The notes under the pieces were generated by a model. It had not been told where the DNA came from. It worked only from the letters and a program-made list of their open reading frames with translations, and did no database searches. A DNA stretch of 64,000 nt from Basidiobolus meristosporus CBS 931.73 (taxonomy: Eukaryota > Basidiobolomycota > Basidiobolomycetes > Basidiobolales > Basidiobolaceae): contig MCFE01000029.1 of the NCBI GenBank assembly GCA_002104905.1, positions 162,335 to 226,334 on the forward strand, given 5' to 3'. A program made the position numbers and the translations under genes. How positions within the stretch are numbered: position 1 is the stretch's first letter; every line of letters begins with the position of its first letter. Below are positions 23,081-33,167 of this stretch, one piece after another.

Positions 23081-23849
23081 GATATTTGGTGCAAAAATGC
23101 ATGTAAAATTACAGAAACCTAATATTTGCTATGCTGTGCCTATTGTTATAATTTTTATATTTACATTCACTTAGACACCTAAATCCGTGTTTTTGAGCTT
23201 GATTATTTCCTACCCAAGCTCGATATCTGGATTTACTCAGCAAAATGAAGTATATCCAGAACATGAGTATTCTCGAAGTCGTTCAAAGACCCCAAACTTT
23301 GCTCACACGCTCTCAGGGCCTTGCTAAACATTTTCTTTGGGTTAGTCTTGCTAAGACGTAAAAGCGTGAAATGGTAAGAAGCAGATTTTGCATTGCTTCT
23401 CGGAGAAGATTGAATTCATGGTGAAAGGTTATGGAAAAATTTGCTTCGACTCTTGAGTTTACATCGTTTCTGCTACTACAAAGAATTTTCAAAATATTTT
23501 TCAATATGCGATTTAGCAAGGGAAGAACTATCAAGTTCAGCTGTGCAGCATATGCATGGGAATAAATGTAAATTTAGGAAGTAAACAAAGTGCTAGATTT
23601 CCTTCATACGCTCACTACAATACAGCATTTGAGAGTCAAGTATCAAGAGACGAACCATCAGATAAACATCCCATTTCTCGATTCATCTTGTATAGTTTGT
23701 TATTATATCTAGAATCTAAGCCAATTATCATCCAAGTTCGAGACTAATATTATAGACTATTGAAGGCACACAATTCTTCGAGAAGATGGAAGTAAACCCC
23801 TGCGTTACTGAAACAGTCTAATGCTCTTCTTTGGGCCCCTTAAGTTCAT

Positions 23850-24322
23850 TAGTCTCTGTGACTTTTTACCTTTGCCATGTCAAATAACAGTCATACTTGT
23901 CCAACCACCAGCCCAAGAATCAATCCTATCAATCGATTAATTTCCTGTGACGAATAGCCAGCTCTTTAGTAATACTGCCAGTTGGGGGGGGGAGGCATAG
24001 ATAGATGAGGACAAGTGAGTGAGGTGAAGGGTCAAACTCTCATTTATGCGGCATTTAATTCTAACCATAAATGGTTCAGTGATCGATATTCTCCATTAAT
24101 CGGGATAAAATGAGATTCATCTACAGAGCTGGAATTTAGGTGCACAAAATCTCCATGTAACAAATAAACCTAACTGACAGTTATAAATCAGCAACATTAA
24201 TCTTGTGAAGAAGTCAAGGAAGCGCTTAAGTTCATCATGTCAACTTCACCTCAAGCCTCATATTTTTTCTTTTTGACTTCTGTCACACCATTCAGTTTTT
24301 CTTTCTAAACTACTTCATCAGA
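23850..24322 (+). promoter_or_regulatory. Duplicated upstream module of the glycine-rich secreted gene family, copy A
   Basis: The module aligns with 29400-29927 by eye. Shared blocks are 'AATTAATTTCCT.TGACGAAT.GCCA', 'CTAACCATAAA.GG', 'AAATAAACC.TACTGACAG.TATAAATCAGCAA' (TATA at 24182), and the pyrimidine-rich leader ending CTACTTCATCAG just before the ATG. The promoter and leader were therefore duplicated with the gene. Confidence 0.7.
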
Positions 24323-25555
24323 ATGAAGGTCTCTGCATTAAAAGCGCTTCTGGTCATCTCATGCATCGCTGTCGTCGGAACTGTGAGTGTCCCGGATCCT
24401 AAATTATGCCGTGAATACTGTCAAGGGATTTTCTCAAGACTGAGCACTTATGGTGTATCTGCCCAAGGAGAATCCTGTGACACTGTTGATGCTTCAAAAT
24501 TCCCATCCAGTTTGTCCCAACCCGATATGCAAGATGGCCCTACATTGGTTCAGAGTGCAAAGGATCTTGGATTTCAATGTAATGAAAGCGATTGCCAAAC
24601 GTAACCTACAGATGGCAGTGACAATAGCGATGCTGACAACAGCTATGATTAAATAGGTGGCGTTGGCAAGAGTGGTCAATGTGATCATGGTAAAGGCGAC
24701 ACGATTATGACTCAGTAGGTTGTAGGGGGTTAGGGTGGTAAAGGTGGAAAAGGAGACCATGGCAAAGGCGATAACGACTATGGCTCTGGTATAATAGGCA
24801 ATGGAAGTCAGGGTGACAAGGACTTTAGTGGCTATGGGTCCAATGGCGGTGGAAAAAGAAGCATTGATGATAATGGCTACGACTCGGTAGGCGCCGGAGA
24901 TGAGAAGGACAAGGGCGACCACGGCAGCGGTGACAGCGGAAGTGGATCCATTGGAGGTGGAGACAAAGGCGGTAATGGTGGCAATGGGTCTGGTTCCATA
25001 GGTGGAGGTGGTAAGGGCAATGGATGCTTGATATCTGTCAATATTGGCGGGAAAGGAAGTAGCTACGACGCTGGTGACAACGGTAATGGCTCCGCAGGTG
25101 GAGGCAGTAAAGGAAACGGAGATCTGAAATCGGTCAATGCCGGTGGAGGCAGTAAGGGCAGCGGGGATCTGATCTCGATCAATGCTGGTGGAAATGGCGG
25201 TGGTCACAATAATAGTGATGGCTCCGCAGGTGGGGGCAATAGGGGCAATGGAGATCAGATCTCAGTCAATGTTGGCGGGAGCGGGGGGAACCACAACAAT
25301 GAGTACGGCTCCATAGATGGAGGAAGTAAGGGCATTGGAAATCTGGTTTCGGTCAACACTGGGGGTGGGGAAAGGCGATGGACACAACTCTGGTGTCCAT
25401 GTCAAAGTATTATAGGAGTTACAACGGAAATTCATGAAGTAGCAATCAACGCTCTTACTCTGGCCATGAAGACAGATGCAATCGAAAAGATTGTTGTGGC
25501 TTATTTTCTCTGTGTCCATGCAATTCAAGTGTTTAGCAAGAAGAATGATTACTAG
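24323..25555 (+). pseudogene. Decayed paralogue of the secreted glycine-rich repeat protein
   Basis: The first 93 codons are nearly intact and closely match the N-terminal domain of the gene at 29928, including the signal peptide and the PDPKLCR motif. The frame then meets TAA at 24602-24604, followed by further stops near 24651 and 24715. Beyond them the glycine-rich tail is still readable to about 25372, with SVNxGGGSKGxGD-type units around 25030-25370. That late open stretch is in the same frame as the ATG, so nonsense substitutions explain most of the damage. One of six conserved cysteines is replaced (QDCPT becomes QDGPT). The remaining product would be a 93-residue secreted Cys-containing protein without its tail. 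It could still be expressed, but loss of a cysteine argues for decay. Confidence 0.75.
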
Positions 25556-27716
25556 ATTCTACCATATGATATATGCTTAGCCTCCCACTTCGTGTAGGAT
25601 TCATGTATATTTAGAAGTTAATCATATTATTTGAAATTAAGAGCTAGCATTTGCTTCTGCCAGGCAAACAACCTATATCCCAATTGATCTTGCACATTAT
25701 GTTATAGAGCTGGGGATGAAGTTCTAGTAAAAATAGTGAAATACAAACTAAATACCATGCGATAATTCGAGCTGCAAGTCGGATCCTCGACTTGTCCCCA
25801 TCGCTTTTTACCTTTTTCATCATCCGCCAACGAAAACTAACAATAGTCGCGCATAAACATCTAACCTCCAGCTAAAGGTTGAATCTTGTCAAACCAATCA
25901 ACCTCTTGCAGCAAGTAAACAGCTCACTTCTGCATTGCCAGAATGGGGATAGACTGGGCTTAATAGACACTATCCTAACTTGTGTTCGGATAAACTCCTA
26001 TGATTTGTATAGATTCTCATAAATGACTGGCTAAACCATCATATCCGCTATATAAATTTCTTGCACTCTTTATAGTTTCCATATCATCACATGCCACAAT
26101 TCCCTCATTGGCGACACTATATTGATGGGGATTAAATACTTACTTCGATGATAACCTTTGATATGGTAGAATGCCCAACCCTGAAGTCACGTGTATATGC
26201 TATATGGTTACGCTAACATACACTAGCAAGCAAAATGCATCTTATCATCAAATAGGTGATATATAGTCTCCAGCTTCTAAGATGAAGTATACCAATTTGG
26301 ACGACAAAGTGAGCATATGGCACAAAGCGTTAGCAAAGATGAATTTTCTTCAATACACAAACAATGTTCTACCAAGTCTTTTTTCATAGCATTCTATTCG
26401 AGGTTATCACTAAATTTAGTTGGTTGAATATGCGTCACGCATTATATTTGCACTCGGCATACGCAACTGCTCGGTGGGTAGATACACGTGTAAAGTGCTT
26501 CTGGACTAGATCGCGCTGTATCCGGTATTGCGAAATAAACCATAATAGGTATTGCAGACCAATACTCACAAACATCTCAAAAAACCTCAAGTAAATGTCT
26601 CAATTCCAGATGATCCAATTGATCTAGCGTAGTTTATTGTCAACACGGCGTAATATTTAAAAATCCAGAATTGATATCATTTGATATTCAATCGTTCGAA
26701 TAGTAAGCCTGACAAGCGGATACCAGACTAATACCATGTGCAAGTAATAATAGTGTTGGAGTTGAATGGATATAATGCACTACTTCATACTAAATGCCAA
26801 CAAAACATAAGCCTAGGTGGCGATAGGGAGGAATATCTGCTTCACCTATATAATCCAATCCTGATCTTCAGGTCTCTCATTCTGTTGGCTAATTAGGCAC
26901 TTTACTCTGTCGCTCTCTATTTTACTGATCATCCGTTAATAAAATCTGATAATAGCAATAGATATAAATCTAGCCACCCAAGAATCAACTCTGATAACCC
27001 AATTAATTGATAAATGATTAACCCTTACTTCATATTGCAAGAGCAGAAACATGCATCAATAGGCGCTTTAATATATGCAGGCTTCTATTCTAACTATAAA
27101 TGGACAAACAACCGATGCTCTACGCTTTCTCAGAGTGAAATGATCGCATTAAATACCAGATGACCTGAGAATCATGTGTATGTTAGGAACCAAAGCGCTC
27201 GAAGCCCTAGCGTTACAAAAATTCGAACTGAAAGCTGTATGTATACACTCGTAAAAGATTGATTAAGCCACAGAACCCGATTATTTTCCAAGCATATATT
27301 GCATTTATTTTGGCGCATATTTAGCTACAAATACTGGGGATTATTGAATTGTTCGGATTTCAATGCAATTCAGTATGTTATACAATTATATGGATTTTTG
27401 TCGTGTGTGGTCACCTACACAATATAGTATTGTGTGGGATTGAAAACTCATATTTTTTTACAATGAATAAACAAGTTGAAAGTAATACTGAGATCACTTT
27501 CCAAGATATATGTTAGGTATGCTCATAAGGTGAGATGGTAGTCAGTACCTTCACAATTGCCAATTTGGTGTATTGAATATGTAACGCAAGCTACATTGTG
27601 GTACGATCCAAACCTGATCTTTAGGCCTCATACTATATTAAATCTACATTTTATGCTATCGCCATGCATATACATCCAACCACCAACCTATGAGCCAAAC
27701 ATATGAAACAAACTAA
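25556..27716. other. Relics of further duplications of the glycine-rich gene's upstream module
   Basis: At about 25790-25870 and again at about 26880-27210 the sequence resembles the 29400-29740 upstream module ('GTCGCT.T.TA' with 'ATCATC.G..A', then 'AATTAATT', 'TATATGCA...TTCTA.CTA.AAA.GGACAA', 'CCGATGCTCTAC', 'CTGAGAATCAT'). No coding remnant follows these two copies. The rest of the interval is AT-rich and holds no supported gene. Confidence 0.5.
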
Positions 27717-28052
27717 TTGACTGTGACGAATGAACAATCACCCTACAATGAGGACAATGGCGGCATTAGTGGCAAAGGTGGCCATGAAGACAACGGGGGC
27801 AATGGTGACGATGGTAACAGCAGCAATGGCAAAGATGGTAACGGTGACAACGGCAATGGAGGCAAAGGAGGTACTGGGGACAGCGGCAACGGTGGCAATG
27901 ATGGCAATGGTTCCATTGGGGATGGAGGTAAAGGTGACAACGACAATGGTTCCATCGGAAGTGGAGGCAATGGTGGCAAAGATTATGGATCCATTGGAGA
28001 CGGAGGTAAAGATGTCAACGGTGGCAACAGTGATAATGGTATCGGGATATAA
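27717..28052 (+). pseudogene. Glycine-rich tail fragment, no signal peptide
   Basis: This 111-codon frame (GNGGKGGTGDSGNGG, DGNGSIGDGGKGDNDNGSIG) has the composition and Gly-Lys-Asp-Asn-Ser units of the neighbouring family. It lacks the Cys-containing N-terminal domain and signal peptide and begins with a non-ATG codon. Just before it is the familiar 'TGACGAATG' block of the upstream module. It is best read as a deletion product of a third copy. Confidence 0.55.
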
Positions 28053-29349
28053 CTTTTGGTCACATAATTGGTTTTGAGCTATCAAAGGTGAAATTATGAT
28101 TGCATGAGGTAAGATTTTGAATGTAATATGTCTTTTGAAAAACCGCTATAATTAAACGCACTGTAGGGCCACCACTTCCAAAGACCAAGGTTATGGTCGT
28201 TAATGGTGTATATTTGTGTGGAGAGTATATATACCTTCAGCTACATTGAGCATAATTAGAATAAAGAACTTGGCTACTTGGATCCTCCAGTAGTTACTGA
28301 CGGTTAGGAAATAATATCGGCGGGTCATACGAAAAAGCTATGAATATCCGCCAACAACAGTAAATGAATACTGTTCTTGAAAATGGTCTGAAGCTCCACG
28401 AAGAAAATGGCATATACACCATTTAGTATGTTTTTCTCCGGAGTATTTGTACTTCAATCAAAACAATATCTATTGTTACAAAGTGCAGCTTCACTTCACG
28501 GCTTGTGGTTCTCACATTAACCCAATTCATATGAATTCTATTTTGCAGCTTTGCAATTAGGAAAGAAAATGAATAATTGAGAGCTTGTGATATGGGCAAA
28601 ATTAACTAATAATGATCCTTGCAATTCTAAAAAATGTTCAAGGAATGCAGTTGGTTGAAACCAGCCCTAATGTCACGCACAATCCAAGCAGTTGCCAACT
28701 TGGTAATACCTACAGATAGTAGATGAATGGTGCATTGGAAGGCACTTGAGAACAGGTCACTTTACCAATAATGATTAGATTCCACGACTCTAGCTATATT
28801 TGATCGAGTGGTTTGCAGAGTCGCCAGAAAAGTGGCCTCGAAGATTCACTACAAACCGTCAGCACCACCAAAGGTTGGAGCATCGCGTTCGGTGGAAGCG
28901 CCACAACCTCCCGAAATGCCTCGGAAGGATTGTTTCTTAGGCATACAGTCATAGTGGAAATAGTAGTTAATCCATTCAGAGACAATAATTTAGTTTGTTG
29001 CATTTGTGACTTGGGCTATATTGTTATTCAGCATATGAAACAGCCTAATGGATATATACGCACAGAGTGCTTGGGGGAGGGGGAGGGGGAGTGGATCGAA
29101 CTTTATTAGGCATTAAGAAACGAATCGTATTCATGATGCATTATTCATCGGAATCTTAAATAAATCTCGGGTAATCAGCCAATTTCTCGATTGATCTTAC
29201 ATGGCTTACGAGTTATTCGATCCTGATCTATATAAGCGACATCTAGTATTTCAGATCATAATTATCGACTTGGCAAATGTAAATCAGGCGAATTTCATGT
29301 ACATACAATACAAAGGCCTTGGTGATGAAGGAAGTGAATTTCTGCCTGA
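28053..29349. other. Gene-free AT-rich interval
   Basis: I see no supported gene or RNA. A G-rich tract (GGGGGAGGGGGAGGGGGAG) is at about 29071-29090. Confidence 0.4.
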
Positions 29350-29399
29350 CCGATACAATCCAACACTCATTTCCAGGCCCCCTATTCTGCCACTTAATT

Positions 29400-29927
29400 G
29401 TTCATTTGTCCCTGTCGCTTTTTACCTTTCTTATCATCTGCTAGCAAAATCTAATAATAGCCATCCACTCATCAATCCGGACATGCCAATTAATTTCCTA
29501 TGACGAATGGCCAATCCCTCCTTCATATTGTCAGGCTGGGGCAGGGTTGGATTGATGGATGTAGTGCTAACTCTGCGAGGCATGGACAAGATGAATGGTT
29601 TGACTCTGATATATGCATTTTTCAATTCTAACCATAAACGGACAAGTAGCCGATGCTCTACACCAGAAGTAGCACCATGCTCACGCAATGCACCCAATGA
29701 ACTGAGAATCATCTATGGGGCAAGCATCCAGGAGCACAAAATTTCGGTGTAACAAATAAACCCTACTGACAGCTATAAATCAGCAAGAGTTATCCTGCAA
29801 GAAAGACAAGTTAGCATTTCAGTTTAGCACATCAACCTCACTTCAACTTTGACATTTGTGCAACTTTTCGACTTCTATCACACTATCCGATCGTTCTAAA
29901 TTTTCCTTTCTAATCTACTTCATCAGG
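29400..29927 (+). promoter_or_regulatory. Upstream module and TATA box of the intact glycine-rich gene
   Basis: It carries TATAAAT at about 29774, 154 bases before the ATG, and a T/C-rich leader ending CTACTTCATCAGG. It is the best-preserved of about five related upstream modules between 23.8 and 29.9 kb. Strong retention of the ~170 bases around the TATA box and leader between copies A and this one suggests recent duplication, functional constraint, or both. Confidence 0.65.
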
Positions 29928-32468
29928 ATGAAGGTCTCTGCATTAAAAGCACTTTTGGTCATCTCATGCTTGACTGTTGTTGGTACTGTGAGCGTTCCGG
30001 ATCCGAAATTATGCCGCGATTACTGTAAAGGGGTTATCTCGGGATTGGGTACATATGGTGTATCTGCTAAAGGAAAATCCTGTGACACTATCGATGTTTC
30101 GAAATTCCCATCCAGTTTGTCTCAACCCAATAAGCAGGATTGTCCTACGCTAGTTAGGAGTGCAAAGGAGCTCGGTTTTCAATGCGACGAAAGTAGTTGT
30201 CATAAACCATCGACAGGTGGCGGTGGCAAAGGTGACAATGGCTATGGCTCAGTAGGTAGTGGAGGCAAGGGTGGCAAAGGAGATCACGGCAAAGGCGACG
30301 ACGGCTATGGCTCTGTAGTCGGTGGAGGCAAGGGTGGCAAAGGAGATCACGGCAATGGCGACAACGGCTATGGCTCAGTAGGCGGTGGAGGCAAAGGTGG
30401 CAAAGAAGATCACAGCAAAGGTGACAACGGCTATGGCTCAGTAGGCGGTGGAGGCAAGGGTGGCAAAGGAGATCACGGCAAAGGTGACAATGACTATGGC
30501 TCAGTAGGCGGTGGAGGCAAAGGTGGCAAAGGAGATCACGGCAAGGGTGACAACGGCTATGGTTCAGTAGGCGGAGGAGGCAAGGGTGGCAAAGGAGATC
30601 ACAGCAAAGGTGACAACGGCTATGACTCAGTAGGTGGTGGAGGCAAAGGTGGCAAAGGAGATCACGGCAAAGGTAACAACGGCTACGGTTCTGTAGGCGG
30701 TGGAGGCAAAGGTGGCAAAGGAGATCACGGCAAAGGCGACAACGGCTATGGCTCAGTAGGTGGAGGAGGCAAGGGTGGCAAAGGAGATCACGGCAAAGGT
30801 GACAATGACTATGGCTCAGTAGGCGGTGGAGGCAAAGGTGGCAAAGGAGATCACGGCAAGGGTGACAACGGCTATGGCTCAGTAGGGGGTGGAGGCAAAG
30901 GTGACAATGACTATGGCTCAGTAGGCGGTGGAGGCAAGGGTGGCAAAGGAGATCACGGCAAGGGTGACAACGGCTATGGTTCAGTAGGCGGAGGAGGCAA
31001 GAGTAGCAAAGGAGATCACGGCAAAGGTGACAACGGCTATGGTTCTGTAGGCGGTGGAGGCAAGGGTGGCAAAGGAGATCACGGCAAAGGCGACAACGGC
31101 TATGGCTCAGTAGGCGGAGGAGGCAAGGGTGGCAAAGGAGATCACAGCAAAGGTGACAACGGCTATGACTCAGTAGGTGGTGGAGGCAAAGGTGGCAAAG
31201 GTGGCAAAGGTGATCACGGCAAAGGCGACAACGGCTATGGCTCAGTAGGCGGAGGAGGCAAGGGTGGCAAAGGAGATCACGGCAAAGGTGACAACGGCTA
31301 TGACTCAGTAGGTGCTGGAGGCAAAGGTGGCAAAGGAGATCACGGCAAAGGCGACAACGGCTATGGCTCAGTAGGCGGAGGAGGCAAAGGTGGCAAAGGA
31401 GGCAAAGGAGATCACGGCAAAGGCGACAACGGCTATGACTCAGTAGGTGGTGGAGGCAAGGGTGGCAAAGGCGACAACGGCTATGGCTCAGTAGGCGGAG
31501 GAGGCAAGGGTGGCAAAGGAGATCACGGCAAAGGTGACAACGGCTATGACTCAGTAGGTGGTGGAGGCAAAGGTGGCAAAGGTGGCAAAGGAGATCACGG
31601 CAAAGGCGACAACGGCTATGGCTCAGTAGGCGGAGGAGGCAAGGGTGGCAAAGGAGATCACGGCAAAGGTGACAACGGCTATGACTCAGTAGGCGGAGGA
31701 GGCAAGGGTGGCAAAGGAGATCACGGCAAAGGCGACAACGGCTATGGCTCAGTAGGCGGAGGAGGCAAGGGTGGCAAAGGAGATCACGGCAAAGGTGACA
31801 ACGGCTATGCCTCAGTAGGTGGTGGAGGCAAAGGTGGCAAAGGAGATCACGGCAAAGGCGACAACGGCTATGGCTCAGTAGGCGGAGGAGGCAAGGGTGG
31901 CAAAGGAGATCACGGCAAAGGTGACAACGGCTATGCCTCAGTAGGTGGTGGAGGCAAAGGTGGCAAAGGAGATCACGGCAAAGGTGACAACGGCTATGAC
32001 TCAGTAGGTGGTGGAGGCAAGGGTGGCAATGACGACAACGGCTATGGCTCAGTAGTCGGTGGAGGCAAAGGTGGCAAAGGAGATCACGGCAAAGGTGACA
32101 ACGGCTATGACTCAGTAGGTGGTGGAGGCAAGGGTGGCAATGACGACAACGGCTATGGCTCAGTAGTCGGTGGAGGCAAAGGTGGCAAAGGAGATCACGG
32201 CAAGGGTGACAACGGCTATGGCTCAGTAGTCGGTGGAGGCAAAGGTGGCAAAGGGGATCGCGGCAAAGACGACAACCGCTATGGTTCTGTAGGCGGTGGA
32301 GGCAAAGGTGGCAAAGGAGATCACGGCAAAGGTGACAACGGCTATGGCTCAGCAGGTGGAGGAGCCAAAGGGAGCAATGGATCTGTAGGTGATGGAGGCA
32401 AAGGAGGCAATGGTGATGACGGCTATGGCTCCGCAGGCGGAAGCGGTAAGGGTGGTGGTGGCTACTAA
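29928..32468 (+). CDS. Secreted 846-residue protein: six-Cys domain plus ~35 glycine-rich 21-residue repeats
   Basis: Intronless. Residues 1-22 form a signal peptide (MKVSALKALLVISCLTVVGT). Residues 23-96 are a compact domain with six cysteines (positions 29, 33, 52, 72, 86, 91), probably three disulfides. From 97 to the end it is a tandem array whose unit is V followed by GGGGKGGKGDHGKGDNGYGS. Units are near-identical, with G/D/A swaps after Tyr and occasional short or KGG-extended forms. Lys and Asp balance, and each unit brings one His and one Tyr. There is no GPI signal or membrane segment, and it ends GGSGKGGGGY. The composition suggests an extracellular, disordered or elastomeric polyampholyte such as an adhesive, sheath or wall coat; that is inference. 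The start is chosen at the ATG conserved with the 24323 paralogue; the frame is also open to 29856 without ATG support. No family is recognised. Confidence 0.85.
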   Translation: MKVSALKALLVISCLTVVGTVSVPDPKLCRDYCKGVISGLGTYGVSAKGKSCDTIDVSKFPSSLSQPNKQDCPTLVRSAKELGFQCDESSCHKPSTGGGGKGDNGYGSVGSGGKGGKGDHGKGDDGYGSVVGGGKGGKGDHGNGDNGYGSVGGGGKGGKEDHSKGDNGYGSVGGGGKGGKGDHGKGDNDYGSVGGGGKGGKGDHGKGDNGYGSVGGGGKGGKGDHSKGDNGYDSVGGGGKGGKGDHGKGNNGYGSVGGGGKGGKGDHGKGDNGYGSVGGGGKGGKGDHGKGDNDYGSVGGGGKGGKGDHGKGDNGYGSVGGGGKGDNDYGSVGGGGKGGKGDHGKGDNGYGSVGGGGKSSKGDHGKGDNGYGSVGGGGKGGKGDHGKGDNGYGSVGGGGKGGKGDHSKGDNGYDSVGGGGKGGKGGKGDHGKGDNGYGSVGGGGKGGKGDHGKGDNGYDSVGAGGKGGKGDHGKGDNGYGSVGGGGKGGKGGKGDHGKGDNGYDSVGGGGKGGKGDNGYGSVGGGGKGGKGDHGKGDNGYDSVGGGGKGGKGGKGDHGKGDNGYGSVGGGGKGGKGDHGKGDNGYDSVGGGGKGGKGDHGKGDNGYGSVGGGGKGGKGDHGKGDNGYASVGGGGKGGKGDHGKGDNGYGSVGGGGKGGKGDHGKGDNGYASVGGGGKGGKGDHGKGDNGYDSVGGGGKGGNDDNGYGSVVGGGKGGKGDHGKGDNGYDSVGGGGKGGNDDNGYGSVVGGGKGGKGDHGKGDNGYGSVVGGGKGGKGDRGKDDNRYGSVGGGGKGGKGDHGKGDNGYGSAGGGAKGSNGSVGDGGKGGNGDDGYGSAGGSGKGGGGY
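30216..32460 (+). repeat. 63-bp coding minisatellite (~35 units)
   Basis: Direct repeats of 63 bp such as 'GGAGATCACGGCAAAGG' + 'CGACAACGGCTATGG' recur through the tail. Unit boundaries are in frame, some units are 39 or 72 bp, and higher-order blocks of two alternating units (GYGS/GYDS, then GYGS/GYAS) appear between about 31.1 and 32.0 kb, pointing to unequal exchange. Confidence 0.9.
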
Positions 32469-33167
32469 ATCAGTACCAATGCCAATGAACACTAGGAAGT
32501 TCAGCAATATACCCAACTTAACTCGAATCTAAGTTGATTGACGATTTGACATGGAAGCACCCATTTGTCGAACCAATCTCAATGATTAATTCAATAAACA
32601 CACTTTACCTCGCATTCTGTCCATTTACGTTATATTTGTGCCACTCCCAGTTGTCACCCATTTTCATGTGCCGATTGGGTGGTCACACCCCATTCAACGC
32701 GAAATGGGGCGCAATCCATAGCACCTCCGATTTCACGCAGATGCTACGGACTACCAACCTCATGGAGTTTGGAGAAAAGTTTTGCAAAATCACGGTTCCG
32801 CAATCCGCCCAGAAGAAAATGATACTCAGGAGGATGGGGGGATTTCATTGGAAGACCCAGTTGCACCGAAGCAAGGAGCTCTCAGGAAGTTCACGTGAAA
32901 TAAGCGAAACTAAGCGAAGCCAATTGAATGGATGGCCAGGGAAATTTCCCATTTTGCCGTTTAAAGTAAATCCAATCTATGAACAGTGTTGCGTAGCGGG
33001 TACAACGATCTCCATTCCCCAAAACAAATCCGTTCCCCACTTGATATAAAATTTCCTTCCCACCCGAATTCAACGCGACTTGAAACCATCAATTTTCTCT
33101 CCCTCCTTTAAATATTGGATTTCACTTTTGTTCATAGACGCCCCTCTTATTAGTCCCGTTAACTCTA
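32469..33167. other. Intergenic interval
   Basis: It contains the 3' flank of the glycine-rich gene and the upstream region of MDM34. The 171-codon frame at 32534 has no ATG start or recognisable content. No gene is supported. Confidence 0.45.

Noticed and set aside
27738-28085. Overlapping open frames in all directions over the glycine-rich fragment
   Set aside because: Low-complexity GGC/GGT-rich DNA stays open in several frames. Only the frame encoding Gly-Lys-Asp-Asn units matches the neighbouring family.
30216-32460. Regular direct repeats considered as a CRISPR array or satellite
   Set aside because: Units are contiguous, in frame and coding, with no unique spacers; this is a eukaryotic coding minisatellite.
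32534-33049. 171-codon frame before MDM34
   Set aside because: Begins with a non-ATG codon and lacks any family feature; it reads as promoter and 3' flank.
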